Source: an uncultured Maritimibacter sp.
GTDB lineage: Bacteria > Pseudomonadota > Alphaproteobacteria > Rhodobacterales > Rhodobacteraceae
Direction of reading: 5' to 3'
NCBI GenBank assembly: GCA_913063035.1
Contig: CAJXYS010000006.1
Location: 37,502 to 101,501, forward strand
Length of the DNA: 64,000 nucleotides
Within the stretch, counting starts at the first letter, position 1; each line of letters starts with the position of its first letter. This document shows, in pieces, positions 19,500 to 30,513 of the stretch. The notes under the pieces were generated by a model, which did no database searches, was not told the origin of the DNA, and saw nothing but the letters and a program-made list of their open reading frames with translations. A program made the position numbers and the translations under genes.

Positions 19500-19531
19500 G
19501 CGGGGGTGGCCGCTTGCGAAACCACCCCCGC
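19500..19531 (-). terminator. Hairpin in the glpV-glpK gap (proximal to glpK)
   Basis: A 10-bp perfect stem (GCGGGGGTGG with its complement) and a 12-nt loop lie 38 bp upstream of glpK. There is no T-run, so it is likely a processing or attenuation structure. Confidence 0.55.
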
Positions 19532-19592
19532 GACCGCGGATCGGCGACTGGCCCATCTGAACCGATCCGCGTGTAGGTGTAAACAAAGCGGC

Positions 19593-19610
19593 CGGGGCCC
19601 GAAGGCCCCG
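19593..19610 (-). terminator. Hairpin just after glpV
   Basis: A perfect 7-bp stem CGGGGCC with a CGAA tetraloop lies 15 bp after the glpV stop. Like the hairpin after the sugar-binding protein gene, it probably protects the 3' end of the abundant binding-protein message. Confidence 0.6.
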
Positions 19611-19625
19611 ACCAGGGAGGGAGGA

Positions 19626-21344
<1,719 letters not shown>

Positions 21345-21380
21345 TAAGTTTCCTCCCATAATGAGAACCCAAGGTTTGAC

Positions 21381-21414
21381 CGCGGCCGGGATCTCTTGCC
21401 GGTGCCCGGCCGCG
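21381..21414 (-). terminator. Hairpin between glpU and glpV
   Basis: A 10-bp perfect stem (CGCGGCCGGG with its complement) and a 14-nt loop occupy the 82-bp gap before glpV. There is no T-run on the coding strand. It may insulate the highly expressed glpV message. Confidence 0.5.
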
Positions 21415-21426
21415 TTTCTTGCTCCC

Positions 21427-21699
21427 CTAGACCCAGCGAAAGACCGCCGCGGCATAGAGAAGGCAGACGATCAGCGCACCCCATTGCGGTGCGCTGACCA
21501 GCCCGAGCCAGGCCAGGTTGATGAAGGCCGAGCCCAGAAGCGTGATGAACAGCCGGTCGCCACGGGTCGTCTCGATACGCAGGACACCCATGCGCGGCGT
21601 TTCAGGATACTTGATCCCCAGGATCGTGAAGAGTGCCAGCAGCGACGCGATCACGAGAAAGAAGATCGCTGTCGGCCAGGTCCATGCCATCCATTCCAT
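21427..21699 (-). CDS. glpU: DUF2160 family membrane protein of glycerol importer
   Basis: Small 90-residue inner-membrane protein with three hydrophobic segments (residues about 8-27, 50-66 and 70-85). It matches the DUF2160 proteins invariably found in glycerol ABC operons (GlpU) and begins with the characteristic MEWMAWTWPTA. Its exact role is unknown. It may be an accessory of the GlpPQ permease. Confidence 0.85.
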   Translation of the reverse strand: MEWMAWTWPTAIFFLVIASLLALFTILGIKYPETPRMGVLRIETTRGDRLFITLLGSAFINLAWLGLVSAPQWGALIVCLLYAAAVFRWV

Positions 21700-21714
21700 C
21701 GGTCGGTTCCTCCC

Positions 21715-22613
<899 letters not shown>

Positions 22614-22614
<1 letters not shown>

Positions 22615-23486
22615 CACTGGCCCCCCTCTTTGTCGAGATTGGTCATCACGGTGTAGAACACCCAGCTGATCGCCAGGATCACGAGGAAATACATGATCGA
22701 GAAGGCCGCCGCCGGTCCGAGGTCGAACTGCCCGAGCGCCATCTTGACGAGGTCGATCGACAGGAACGTCGTCGCGTTGCCGGGACCGCCGCCGGTGACC
22801 ACGAAGGGTTCGGTATAGATCTTGAAGCTGTCCATGAAGCGCAGCAGGATCGCGATGGTCAGCACGCCCCGCATCTTTGGCAACTCGATATACCAGAAGA
22901 CTTTCCAGCGGCTGGCCTGGTCGATCTTGGCGGCCTGGTAATAGGCGTCGGGGATGGATTTCAGCCCGGCGAAGGCCAGCAGCGCGACCAGCGACGTCCA
23001 GTGCCAGACATCCATCACGATCAGCGTGACCCAGGCGTCCAGCGCGTCCTGCGTGTAATTGTAGTCGATCCCGAGCGAGTCGAGCGTGCGCCCGAGAAGG
23101 CCGATATCGACGCGGCCGAAGATCTGCCAGATCGTGCCCACCACGTTCCAGGGGATCAGCAGCGGCAGCGACATCAGCACCAGGCAGAAGGTGGCCCAGA
23201 AGCCCTTCTTCGGCATGTTGAGCGCGACGAAGATGCCGAGCGGCACCTGGATCGCCAGGATGATCGCCGTGAAGGCCGCCTGGCGCCCCAGCGCGTTGTG
23301 CATCCGTTCCGAGGTCAGGATCTCCTCGAACCAGACGAGCCCGGCCCAGAAGAACTGGTTCTGCCCGAAGCTGTCCTGGACCGAGTAGTTGACCACCGTC
23401 ATCAGCGGGATGATCGCCGAGAACGACACCAGCACGAGAACCGGCAGGACCAGGAACCAGGCCTTGTGATTGACCGTCTTTTCCAT
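22614..23486 (-). CDS. glpP: Glycerol ABC transporter permease GlpP
   Basis: MalF-type permease of 290 residues with six membrane helices. The first covers residues 10-30 (FLVLPVLVLVSFSAIIPLMT), and the EAA-like loop is AAKIDQASRWKVFWYIELPK. The ATG at 23486 overlaps the glpT stop as TGATG. A GTG three bases upstream is the alternative. It is the first of the two permeases in the glp operon. Confidence 0.92.
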
Positions 23487-24589
23487 CACGCGGCCTCCCC
23501 CACGGGACCGGGCGCGGCCTCGGGGGCCAGGCGCCAGTCGTTGACATAGACGTTGATGCCGGCCGGATCCAAGGCGAGCCGGTTCATGTCGGCCCCGATC
23601 GGCTTGTCTTCGGGCACCACGATGTTGATCTCGGTTCCGAAGAAATCGGCACGGACGATCCGGTGACGCCCGACATCCTCCACCCGGCGAATATTCACGG
23701 GAAGCCCGTCCGCCGCGTCGGTCAGGTGCACGAATTCGGGCCGGATACCGATCTGAACCCGGCCCACGGGCGCGCCATAGGCGGCGCCGAGGTCGATTTC
23801 GATGCCGTCCACGTAGCCGCGGCGGCCGTCGATCTTCGCGTCGAGCAGGTTCATGCCCGGCGAACCGATGAAATATCCCACGAAGGTATGGGCCGGGCGC
23901 TGGAACAGTTCCTCGGGCGTGCCCATCTGCACCACGCGACCGTCATGCATCACCACGACCTGGTCGGCGAAGGTCAGCGCCTCCGTCTGGTCGTGGGTGA
24001 CGTAGATCATCGTGTGACCGAAGTCCTGGTGCAGCGATTTAAGCTGGGTGCGCAGCTCCCACTTCATATGCGGGTCGATGACGGTCAGCGGCTCGTCGAA
24101 GAGGATCGCGTTGACGTCTTCGCGGACCATCCCGCGCCCGAGGCTGATCTTCTGCTTGGCGTCGGCCGTCAGCCCGCGCGCCTTGCGGTCGAGCTCGTGC
24201 TCCATGCCGATCATCTGGGCGATGGCCTGCACCCTGTCGTGCACGTAGCTCGTCGCCGCGCCGCGGTTCTTCAGCGGAAAGGCGAGGTTCTCGCGCACGC
24301 TCATGGTGTCGTAGACGACCGGGAACTGGAACACCTGCGCGATGTTGCGCGCCGCGGTCGGCTGATCGGTGACGTCGTGATCGTTGAACAGGATGCGCCC
24401 GCGGCTCGGATGCAGAAGCCCCGAGATGATGTTCAGCAGGGTGGACTTTCCGCAGCCCGACGCCCCGAGAAGGGCGTAAGCCTTTCCGTCCTCCCAGACA
24501 TGATCCAGTTCCTTCAGCGCGTAGTCCTCCTCGCCCGCGGGATCGGGCAGGTAGGAATGCGCCAGGTTCGAGAGCGTGATCTTTGCCAT
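23486..24589 (-). CDS. glpT: Glycerol ABC transporter ATP-binding protein GlpT (degenerate signature)
   Basis: One of two different ATPases of the importer, 367 residues. Walker A is canonical (GASGCGKST) and Walker B is present (AILFDEPLTVID). The ABC signature is replaced by LTADAKQKISL where LSGGQ is expected. Paired with GlpS, which has a normal signature, this would give a heterodimer with one consensus and one degenerate ATP site. The start at 24589 has GGGAGG upstream. Confidence 0.9.
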   Translation of the reverse strand: MAKITLSNLAHSYLPDPAGEEDYALKELDHVWEDGKAYALLGASGCGKSTLLNIISGLLHPSRGRILFNDHDVTDQPTAARNIAQVFQFPVVYDTMSVRENLAFPLKNRGAATSYVHDRVQAIAQMIGMEHELDRKARGLTADAKQKISLGRGMVREDVNAILFDEPLTVIDPHMKWELRTQLKSLHQDFGHTMIYVTHDQTEALTFADQVVVMHDGRVVQMGTPEELFQRPAHTFVGYFIGSPGMNLLDAKIDGRRGYVDGIEIDLGAAYGAPVGRVQIGIRPEFVHLTDAADGLPVNIRRVEDVGRHRIVRADFFGTEINIVVPEDKPIGADMNRLALDPAGINVYVNDWRLAPEAAPGPVGEAA

Positions 24590-24600
24590 TCTTGCCTCCC

Positions 24601-25692
24601 TCAGGCCGCCAGCGCGTAGGATGCAGGTGCGACCAGCGACCCGTCTTCGGCGTCGAAGACGTAGACATGGGTCGGGTCGAGATAGGCCGGCAGCACGCTC
24701 CCCGGTGTCAACTCGCGCACGCCGTGCACCAGCCCGACCCAGCGCTCCCCGGCATGATCGAGATGCACGAAGGTCTCGGAGCCGGTGATCTCGGTCACGG
24801 CCAGCGTGCAGCGGAACTCCAGCGCCGCATCCGTGTGCCGGTCGATCTCGAGATGGTTCGGGCGGAAGCCGGCGGTGTAGCGCCCGTCGGGCAGTTCGGC
24901 CAGCTTGCCGGCGGCCTCGACCGCCTGGCCGTCGCCGAATAGCAACCGGGTGCCGGCCTTCGATATCTGAAGGAAGTTCATCGGCGGGTCCGAGAAGACC
25001 CGCGCGGTCGTGGCGTCGGCCGGGCGGCGATAGACTTCGGGTGTGGATCCGAACTGGGTGATCCGGCCTTCCCACAGGGTCGCGGTATTCCCACCGAGCA
25101 GCAGCGCCTCCTCCGGCTCGGTCGTGGCGTAGACGAAGATCGCGCCGGATTCCTCGAAGATGCGCGGGATCTCGGCGCGGAGTTCCTCGCGCAGCTTGTA
25201 GTCGAGATTGGCGAGCGGCTCGTCGAGCAGGACGAGCCCCGCGTCCTTGACCAGCGCCCGCGCCAGCGCGCAGCGCTGCTGCTGGCCGCCCGACAGTTCC
25301 AGCGGCTTGCGCCCCAGCATCGGCGTCAGCTTCATCAGATCGGCGGTCTTCTTCACGGCCGCCTCGATCTCGGCCCTGGGCTTGCCCATCAGCTTCAGCG
25401 GCGATGCGATGTTCTCGTAGACGGACAGCGACGGGTAATTGATGAACTGCTGGTAGACCATGGCGACCTTGCGGTCCTGCACGCGCATGCCGGTCACGTC
25501 CTGCCCGTCCCACAGAATCCGGCCCGTCGCCGGCTTGTCGAGCCCCGCCATCAGACGCATCAGCGAGGTCTTCCCCGCCAGGGTGGGACCCAGAAGCACG
25601 TTCATCGTGCCGCGCTCGAGCGTCAGGTCGATCGGATAGATATGGGTCGCCCCGCCCACCTGTTTCGATACGCCGTCCAGTGTCAGTGTCAT
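24601..25692 (-). CDS. glpS: Glycerol ABC transporter ATP-binding protein GlpS
   Basis: Second ATPase of the glycerol importer, 363 residues, with Walker A GPTLAGKTS, signature LSGGQQQRC, Walker B LVLLDEPLANLD and a C-terminal regulatory domain. Switch His appears replaced (YATTEPEEAL where YVTHD is usual). The degenerate parts of GlpS and GlpT are therefore complementary, as expected for an asymmetric heterodimer. The start at 25692 follows GGGAGG. It lies 19 bp after glpD. Confidence 0.9.
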   Translation of the reverse strand: MTLTLDGVSKQVGGATHIYPIDLTLERGTMNVLLGPTLAGKTSLMRLMAGLDKPATGRILWDGQDVTGMRVQDRKVAMVYQQFINYPSLSVYENIASPLKLMGKPRAEIEAAVKKTADLMKLTPMLGRKPLELSGGQQQRCALARALVKDAGLVLLDEPLANLDYKLREELRAEIPRIFEESGAIFVYATTEPEEALLLGGNTATLWEGRITQFGSTPEVYRRPADATTARVFSDPPMNFLQISKAGTRLLFGDGQAVEAAGKLAELPDGRYTAGFRPNHLEIDRHTDAALEFRCTLAVTEITGSETFVHLDHAGERWVGLVHGVRELTPGSVLPAYLDPTHVYVFDAEDGSLVAPASYALAA

Positions 25693-25711
25693 CCTCGTCC
25701 TCCCGGGCCCT

Positions 25712-27313
25712 TCACTCGGCCACCGCGCCGAGCCGGGCATCCGCGCCGCGCGCCTGCATCCATGCGTCCAGCCGGTCGGCGGCCTCGGTGTCGAGCCGCA
25801 GCCCCAGTTTCGTCCGCCGCCAGAGCACGTCCTCCGCACTCCGGGCATATTCCTTGTCCATGAGCCACGCCACTTCCCGTGCGGTCAGCGTGGCGCCGAA
25901 ATCCTCGCCCAGCTCCGCGGCATCGGCCGCATCGCCCAGCATCGCCTCGGCCTCCGTGCCATAGGCGTGCACCAGCCGGCCGGCCCAGTATTCCGTCAGG
26001 AACGGATAGCGGGTCCTGAGCCCGGCGATCCTGTCCGCGACACCGTCGACGGCGAAGTCGCCCCCGGGCAACGCGACCCCGGCGGTCCAGTCGCCGCGCG
26101 CGGCCGGAAAGAAGGGCACGAGCTTGGCCAGTGCGGCCTCGGCCAGGCGGCGATAGGTCGTGATCTTGCCGCCGAACACGTTCAGCAGCGGCGCCGGCCC
26201 GTTGGTGTCGAGCGAGAGCACGTAGTCGCGCGTCGCCGCGGTCGCCGAGCTCGCCCCGTCATCGTAAAGCGGGCGCACGCCGGAATAGGTCCAGACGATA
26301 TCGTCACGGGTGACGGGCTGCGCGAAATACTGGCTGGCGAAATTGCAGAGGTAGTCCTGCTCCTCGGGCGTGCAGACCGCCTCGGACGGAGCACCCTGGT
26401 GATCCTTGTCGGTCGTCCCGATGAGGGTGAAATCCGTCTCGTAGGGGATCGCGAAGATGATCCGCCCGTCGGTGCCCTGGAAGAAATAGCACTTGTCGTG
26501 ATCGAAGAGCTTGCGCGTCACGATGTGGCTGCCGCGCACCAGCCGCACGTTCTCGCTCGAGTTTATGCGGACCGTGTTGCGGATCACGTTGCCGACCCAG
26601 GGACCGCCCGCGTTGACCAGCGCGCGCGCCCAGACGTCCCGGCGCCCCTGCGGCCCCTCGAGGCTCACGCGCCAGAGATCGCCGTCGCGGGCGGCGCTGG
26701 CGACCCGGGTGCGGGTCATGATCTCGGCCCCGCGCGCTTCGGCATCGCGGGCGTTCAGCACCACCAGCCGGGAATCCTCGACCCAGCAATCGGAATACTC
26801 GTAGGCGCGGCGGAACTTGTCCTGCAGCGCGCGCCCTGCCGGATCGCGGGTCAGGTCCAGCGTCCGGGTGCCCGGCAGGATCTTCCGCCCGCCGAGATGG
26901 TCGTAGAGAAAGAGCCCGAGGCGGATCAGCCAGGCCGGCCGGCGGCCCTTCATCCACGGCATCGCGAAGGACAGCAGCCGCGACGTCGGCGTATCGCTGT
27001 CGAAGCGCATCTCGGGGTGGTAGGGCAGCACGAAGCGCAGCGGCCAGGAAATATGCGGCATGGCCCGCAGCAGGGTCTCGCGCTCGACCAGCGCCTCGCG
27101 CACGAGGCGGAACTCGAAATACTCGAGATACCGCAGCCCGCCATGGAAGAGCTTGGTCGAGGAAGACGACGTGGCCTGCGCCAGGTCCCCCTGCTCGGCC
27201 AGCGCCACCGACAGGCCACGCCCCGCGGCGTCGCGGGCGATCCCGCAGCCGTTGATGCCCCCGCCGATTACGAACAGGTCCAGGGGCGCCGATGCGGCAG
27301 CTCCTTCGTGCAC
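25712..27313 (-). CDS. glpD: Glycerol-3-phosphate dehydrogenase (aerobic, FAD)
   Basis: Membrane-associated flavoprotein of 533 residues that oxidises glycerol-3-phosphate to dihydroxyacetone phosphate and passes electrons to quinone. The N-terminal FAD-binding VIGGGINGCGIARDAA and the substrate segment SSSSTKLFHGGLRYLE are present, as is the GlpD C-terminal domain. Translation starts at GTG (27313), fixed by GGGAGGAG six bases upstream. It is the first gene of the eight-gene glp operon and is divergent from glpR, with GlpR-like operators between. Confidence 0.95.
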   Translation of the reverse strand: MHEGAAASAPLDLFVIGGGINGCGIARDAAGRGLSVALAEQGDLAQATSSSSTKLFHGGLRYLEYFEFRLVREALVERETLLRAMPHISWPLRFVLPYHPEMRFDSDTPTSRLLSFAMPWMKGRRPAWLIRLGLFLYDHLGGRKILPGTRTLDLTRDPAGRALQDKFRRAYEYSDCWVEDSRLVVLNARDAEARGAEIMTRTRVASAARDGDLWRVSLEGPQGRRDVWARALVNAGGPWVGNVIRNTVRINSSENVRLVRGSHIVTRKLFDHDKCYFFQGTDGRIIFAIPYETDFTLIGTTDKDHQGAPSEAVCTPEEQDYLCNFASQYFAQPVTRDDIVWTYSGVRPLYDDGASSATAATRDYVLSLDTNGPAPLLNVFGGKITTYRRLAEAALAKLVPFFPAARGDWTAGVALPGGDFAVDGVADRIAGLRTRYPFLTEYWAGRLVHAYGTEAEAMLGDAADAAELGEDFGATLTAREVAWLMDKEYARSAEDVLWRRTKLGLRLDTEAADRLDAWMQARGADARLGAVAE

Positions 27314-27327
27314 GATGCTCCTCCCTT

Positions 27328-27343
27328 TGTCACATCAGTGACA
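27328..27343 (-). promoter_or_regulatory. Palindrome in the glpD leader
   Basis: TGTCACATCAGTGACA has perfect 6-bp arms around ATCA and lies 15 bp upstream of the glpD GTG, next to the ribosome site. It could be an operator for a second regulator or a leader stem affecting translation. Confidence 0.45.
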
Positions 27344-27360
27344 CAGAAACCGTGTTCTAA

Positions 27361-27410
27361 AATGTTCGTTCTGTCAAGCTTATCGGGATATAACGAAAAA
27401 TATCGAACAA
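27361..27410. promoter_or_regulatory. GlpR operator half-sites in the glpD-glpR divergent region
   Basis: AATGTTCGTT (27361-27370) is a full match to the GlpR half-site WATGTTCGWT known from E. coli. TATCGAACAA (27401-27410) is a nine-of-ten match on the opposite strand, and a weaker AACGAAAA copy lies between. A TTGACA (minus strand, 27377-27372) overlaps the first site, though no good -10 follows it. GlpR is the likely ligand. Confidence 0.6.
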
Positions 27411-27589
27411 AAACCGCTCCAAACCCCTGAAAAGAAGCGCTATTTTTTTGAGTCAGGTTACCGCTCGCCCTGGTGAACGGGTCGGATCGGCCCGGTTTCC
27501 GGTTCCGAAGCCCCGCGGAATCGGGCCGACAGCCGCGCAGACTTTCCTTTCTGATATGTTCGGGTATGATTTCACGCAAGGAGGGACGG

Positions 27590-28354
27590 ATGGCGCAGAA
27601 TTTCAGACAGACCGAAATCCTCGACATCGCGAAACGAACCGGTCAGGTCGTGGTCGAGGATCTCGCCGTGCATTTCGGTGTCACCGTCCAGACGATCCGG
27701 CGGGATCTGACCGAGCTTTGCGACGCCGGGCGACTGACCCGCGTCTATGGCGGCGCGATCCTGCCCTCCGGCGTGACAAATATCGGCTACGAGGAACGCC
27801 GCCAGCTCAACACAGAGGCCAAGGAACGGATCGCGCGGGCCTGTGCGGCGACGATCCCCGACAACGCCTCCGTCTTTCTGAACATCGGCACGTCGACAGA
27901 GGCCGTCGCCCGCGCCCTGCTGGAACACCGGAACCTGATGGTGATCACCAACAACATCAACGTGGCCAACACGCTCGCCGCGAACCCCGACTGCGAGGTG
28001 ATCGTGGCAGGCGGCGTGCTGCGCCGGGCCGATGGCGGCCTGGTGGGCGACGTCACCGTGGACATGGTACGCCAGTTCAAGGTGGATTTCGGGGTGATCG
28101 GCGCCTCGGCGCTGGACGAGGATGGCGACCTTCTCGACTACGATTACCGCGAGGTACGCGTGACCCAGGCCGTCATCCGGCAGGCGCGGCGATCCTGCCT
28201 CGTGGCCGACTCGTCGAAATTCTCGCGCAGCGCCCCGGTCCGCATCGCGTCGCTCGAGGAGATCGACACCTTCTTCACGGACGCGCCGCCGCCCGACCCG
28301 GTCCGTGCCCTCTGCGACGGCTGGGGAACGCGGATCGTCACCGCCGGGGACTGA
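27590..28354 (+). CDS. glpR: DeoR-family glycerol regulon repressor
   Basis: DeoR-type repressor of 254 residues. The N-terminal HTH (VEDLAVHFGVTVQTIRRDL) is followed by RLTRVYGGA, and the C-terminal sugar-phosphate sensor domain has the characteristic NIGTS and TNNINVA segments. It likely binds the half-sites at 27361-27410 and releases them when glycerol-3-phosphate accumulates. The ATG at 27590 has AAGGAGGG five bases upstream. The open frame extends 39 codons further but without a ribosome site. Confidence 0.92.
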   Translation: MAQNFRQTEILDIAKRTGQVVVEDLAVHFGVTVQTIRRDLTELCDAGRLTRVYGGAILPSGVTNIGYEERRQLNTEAKERIARACAATIPDNASVFLNIGTSTEAVARALLEHRNLMVITNNINVANTLAANPDCEVIVAGGVLRRADGGLVGDVTVDMVRQFKVDFGVIGASALDEDGDLLDYDYREVRVTQAVIRQARRSCLVADSSKFSRSAPVRIASLEEIDTFFTDAPPPDPVRALCDGWGTRIVTAGD

Positions 28355-28615
28355 GCGCGCCCGCCCCTGGCGAAATTTCGGAAAACGAGAGTCAAATCGC
28401 CCATGGCGCCGGCTGGCGCCCTGCGGCATACTGACCCCAGGACGCGGCCCGTCGTGGCGGCGAACGGTCTGTGTAAGAGGTTCCCGCGTGAGGTATTCCA
28501 GCAAGTGCCGCAAGGGCGGCCATCCCTGCCCCGCGCATCAGCCACGCATCGACCGGACGCCCCGGACGCGGGCAAGGCGCGTCCGGCCTCCCGTGAACAA
28601 GTGAAGAGTATCCGC

Positions 28616-28915
28616 ATGACCGACGACATCCAGACCCCCGAACCAACCGAGACCACGCCGCAGGGCTACCGGCTGATGATCGGGCCCGACGCGATGAAGG
28701 CAATCGAGGAGAACGCGCGCTACACCCACAGCGCGGATCCCGTCGTCATCGTCCGCGACGCCGTGAATGCCTACAGCCAGCTGGCCCAGCTGCGCGCCGA
28801 GGGGCATGTGTTCTATTCCGTTAGCCCGTCGCAGGAGCTCCGCCGCCTGCGTTTCGGCTTCGATCTCGCCGGCGACGACGCGACCGGGGACGCGGTGGCG
28901 GACGACCCGTCGTAA
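28616..28915 (+). CDS. Small hypothetical protein
   Basis: A 99-residue soluble acidic protein of unrecognised family. The central part (GPDAMKAIEENARYTHSADP ... VRDAVNAYSQLAQLRAEGH) reads like a helical ribbon-helix-helix-sized domain followed by FYSVSPSQELRRLRFG. The start was placed at the ATG at 28616, where a weak GAAGAG precedes it. The frame is open further upstream, but that part is Arg/Pro-rich and unlike a protein start. It stands alone between glpR and the second pilin gene. Confidence 0.55.
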   Translation: MTDDIQTPEPTETTPQGYRLMIGPDAMKAIEENARYTHSADPVVIVRDAVNAYSQLAQLRAEGHVFYSVSPSQELRRLRFGFDLAGDDATGDAVADDPS

Positions 28916-29091
28916 GGTGCCGCACAGGGGCGGGACCCGGCCGATTTCCTCTTTAAGGCCGCATAGACACTACTGAATTGTACGATTGGCGCCCCGGTCC
29001 TGCCGTATTTGAACGGCTATATGTCCCCATTGGCAGGCCACGCATGCAAGATGAAAAGACGTGGCCCCGCAGAGAGCTAAACTGGAGAAAC

Positions 29092-29292
29092 ATGATGAAA
29101 CTGATCCAGGCGATCAAAACCTTCAAGGCCGACGAGTCCGGTGCCGTCACCGTGGACTGGGTCGTGCTCACCGCAGCCATCGTCGGCCTCGGCATCGCGG
29201 TTCTGGCCGCCGTGTCCGGTGGCGTCGGCAACCTGTCGACCGACATCGACAGCGCCCTGTCCGGCTACAGCACGACCGCCTACTCGTTCTGA
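29092..29292 (+). CDS. Flp-like pilin, short form
   Basis: A 66-residue Flp-family-like prepilin. It has a charged leader ending ADESGA, then a hydrophobic helix (VVLTAAIVGLGIAVLAAV) and a short Ser/Thr-rich tail. The usual Glu-Tyr after the cleavage site is replaced by Asp-Trp (VTVDWV), so processing by a TadV-type peptidase is plausible but not certain. GGAG sits five bases before the first of two adjacent ATGs. It is the normal length for the family, unlike the extended pilin at 2186. No tad genes are in view. Confidence 0.75.
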   Translation: MMKLIQAIKTFKADESGAVTVDWVVLTAAIVGLGIAVLAAVSGGVGNLSTDIDSALSGYSTTAYSF

Positions 29293-29653
29293 TAGACCGG
29301 GGCGTTCCGCGGCAAGGCGCCGCTTCGCGCGGCGCGTCGCGACGCGCTGCGCGCGACCGCCATCGCATGTGCGGCCCCGACCGATGAGACGCGGCGTGAA
29401 ACGACGCCTCGTCCCTGGTTGCCGGCGGCAGCGCTGCGCCGGACCGATGCGCCGGCATCGCATGGCACCCGTCTTCGCGCCCCCGTCGGGCGCCAGGGCC
29501 GGCTGTGCAGAGCGCAAAGACACTCCCCGTCCATCCGCGCGTTGTGCCGAAACCGGGCCCTGCCTCGCCTGCGCGGGCGGGGAAGCGACGATCTTGCCAT
29601 CCGCCGCGGCTCAAGCGCGGGTTCCGGCGATCGGCCGGTCGCCCCGTCCCGTC
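29293..29653. other. GC-rich intergenic region
   Basis: 361 bp between the convergent pilin and nirV genes. It is very GC-rich, with many CGCG-type inverted stretches shortly after the pilin stop that could end transcription, but no T-run. I see no credible gene or RNA. Confidence 0.5.
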
Positions 29654-30439
29654 TCAGTCCCGGACGAGCCTGAGGCCGAGGTAATCCGGCGGCAGACCCA
29701 CGGCGCAGCCGCCGACGCTGGCGTCGCGGACGAAGTCGATGATGATGGCCTGGTGCTGGCCGCCGACGATGCGGGCCCCGCAATAGGGCTCGGCCTGGCG
29801 CACCACGTCCCCCGCCCCCAGCTTCCCGGTCTGCATGCAGCCCGCGGTCCATTCCCAGACCAGGTCCGACATGCCGTGCAGGCCCAAGCTGTTCACGCCC
29901 CGGGCGCCCCGTTCCGGGTCGCCCTGCCCGCGCAGCAGCACCCCGGCCTCGTACTGCTCCAGCATCCAGGCGCCGGGATCGCCCCCTGCCCCTTGGGGTG
30001 ACGTCTCGCCGAAGACCTCGGCGGCGGCGCGCTGCCATTCGACGTCCGTCGGCAGTCGCCAGCCGGTGCCGGTCTCGTCGCTGAGCCAGGCTGCATAGGC
30101 GGTCGCGTCATACCAGTTGAGGTGCGTCTGCGGCGCGTCATCCGCGCCCATGGCCGGCACCGCCGCGCAGGCCCCGTCTGCCACGCAGGCCGCGTAATCG
30201 GCGCGGCTGACCTGGTGCTGCATGATCTCGAACCCCGCGACCGTCACCGCCGCCGCCGCCGGGGTGGCCCGCTTGCCCCCGCGGCTGAAATTGCCGAGCG
30301 GGCGCCAGGCGATCTGTCCCTCGGGGATGGCAACCGTCCGGGGGCCAGGCGCCCGCGCGCCCGTCCGCTCGGCCCCGCCGAAGCCGAGCCACGGCAGGCA
30401 GACGATCCCCAGGACAAGCAGCGATGCGAGAAGTTTCAT
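29654..30439 (-). CDS. nirV: NirV, FGE-sulfatase-fold protein of the nitrite reductase locus
   Basis: Exported protein of 261 residues with a Sec signal peptide (LLASLLVLGIVCLPWLGFGG). Its formylglycine-generating-enzyme/sulfatase-modifying fold shows in the N-terminal FEIMQHQVSRADYAACVADG, the WRLPTDVEWQRAA motif and GLHGMSDLVWEWTAG. Immediately downstream of nirK, this identifies NirV, which accompanies nirK in many denitrifiers. Its function is unproven, possibly copper-site maturation or modification. The catalytic cysteine pair of true FGEs is not evident. Confidence 0.88.
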   Translation of the reverse strand: MKLLASLLVLGIVCLPWLGFGGAERTGARAPGPRTVAIPEGQIAWRPLGNFSRGGKRATPAAAAVTVAGFEIMQHQVSRADYAACVADGACAAVPAMGADDAPQTHLNWYDATAYAAWLSDETGTGWRLPTDVEWQRAAAEVFGETSPQGAGGDPGAWMLEQYEAGVLLRGQGDPERGARGVNSLGLHGMSDLVWEWTAGCMQTGKLGAGDVVRQAEPYCGARIVGGQHQAIIIDFVRDASVGGCAVGLPPDYLGLRLVRD

Positions 30440-30513
30440 GGATCTCCCTCCGGCAAGGTTCGGGGACAGCCGGTGGACCGGCTGCCCCCTGCCGTGGCCG
30501 CTGCGGTGCAGGG

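Noticed and set aside
27349..27377. Standard sigma-70 promoter for glpD from the TTGACA at 27377-27372
   Set aside because: The -35 is perfect, but the hexamer at 17-bp spacing (CACGGT) is not a -10. I did not list it as a promoter.
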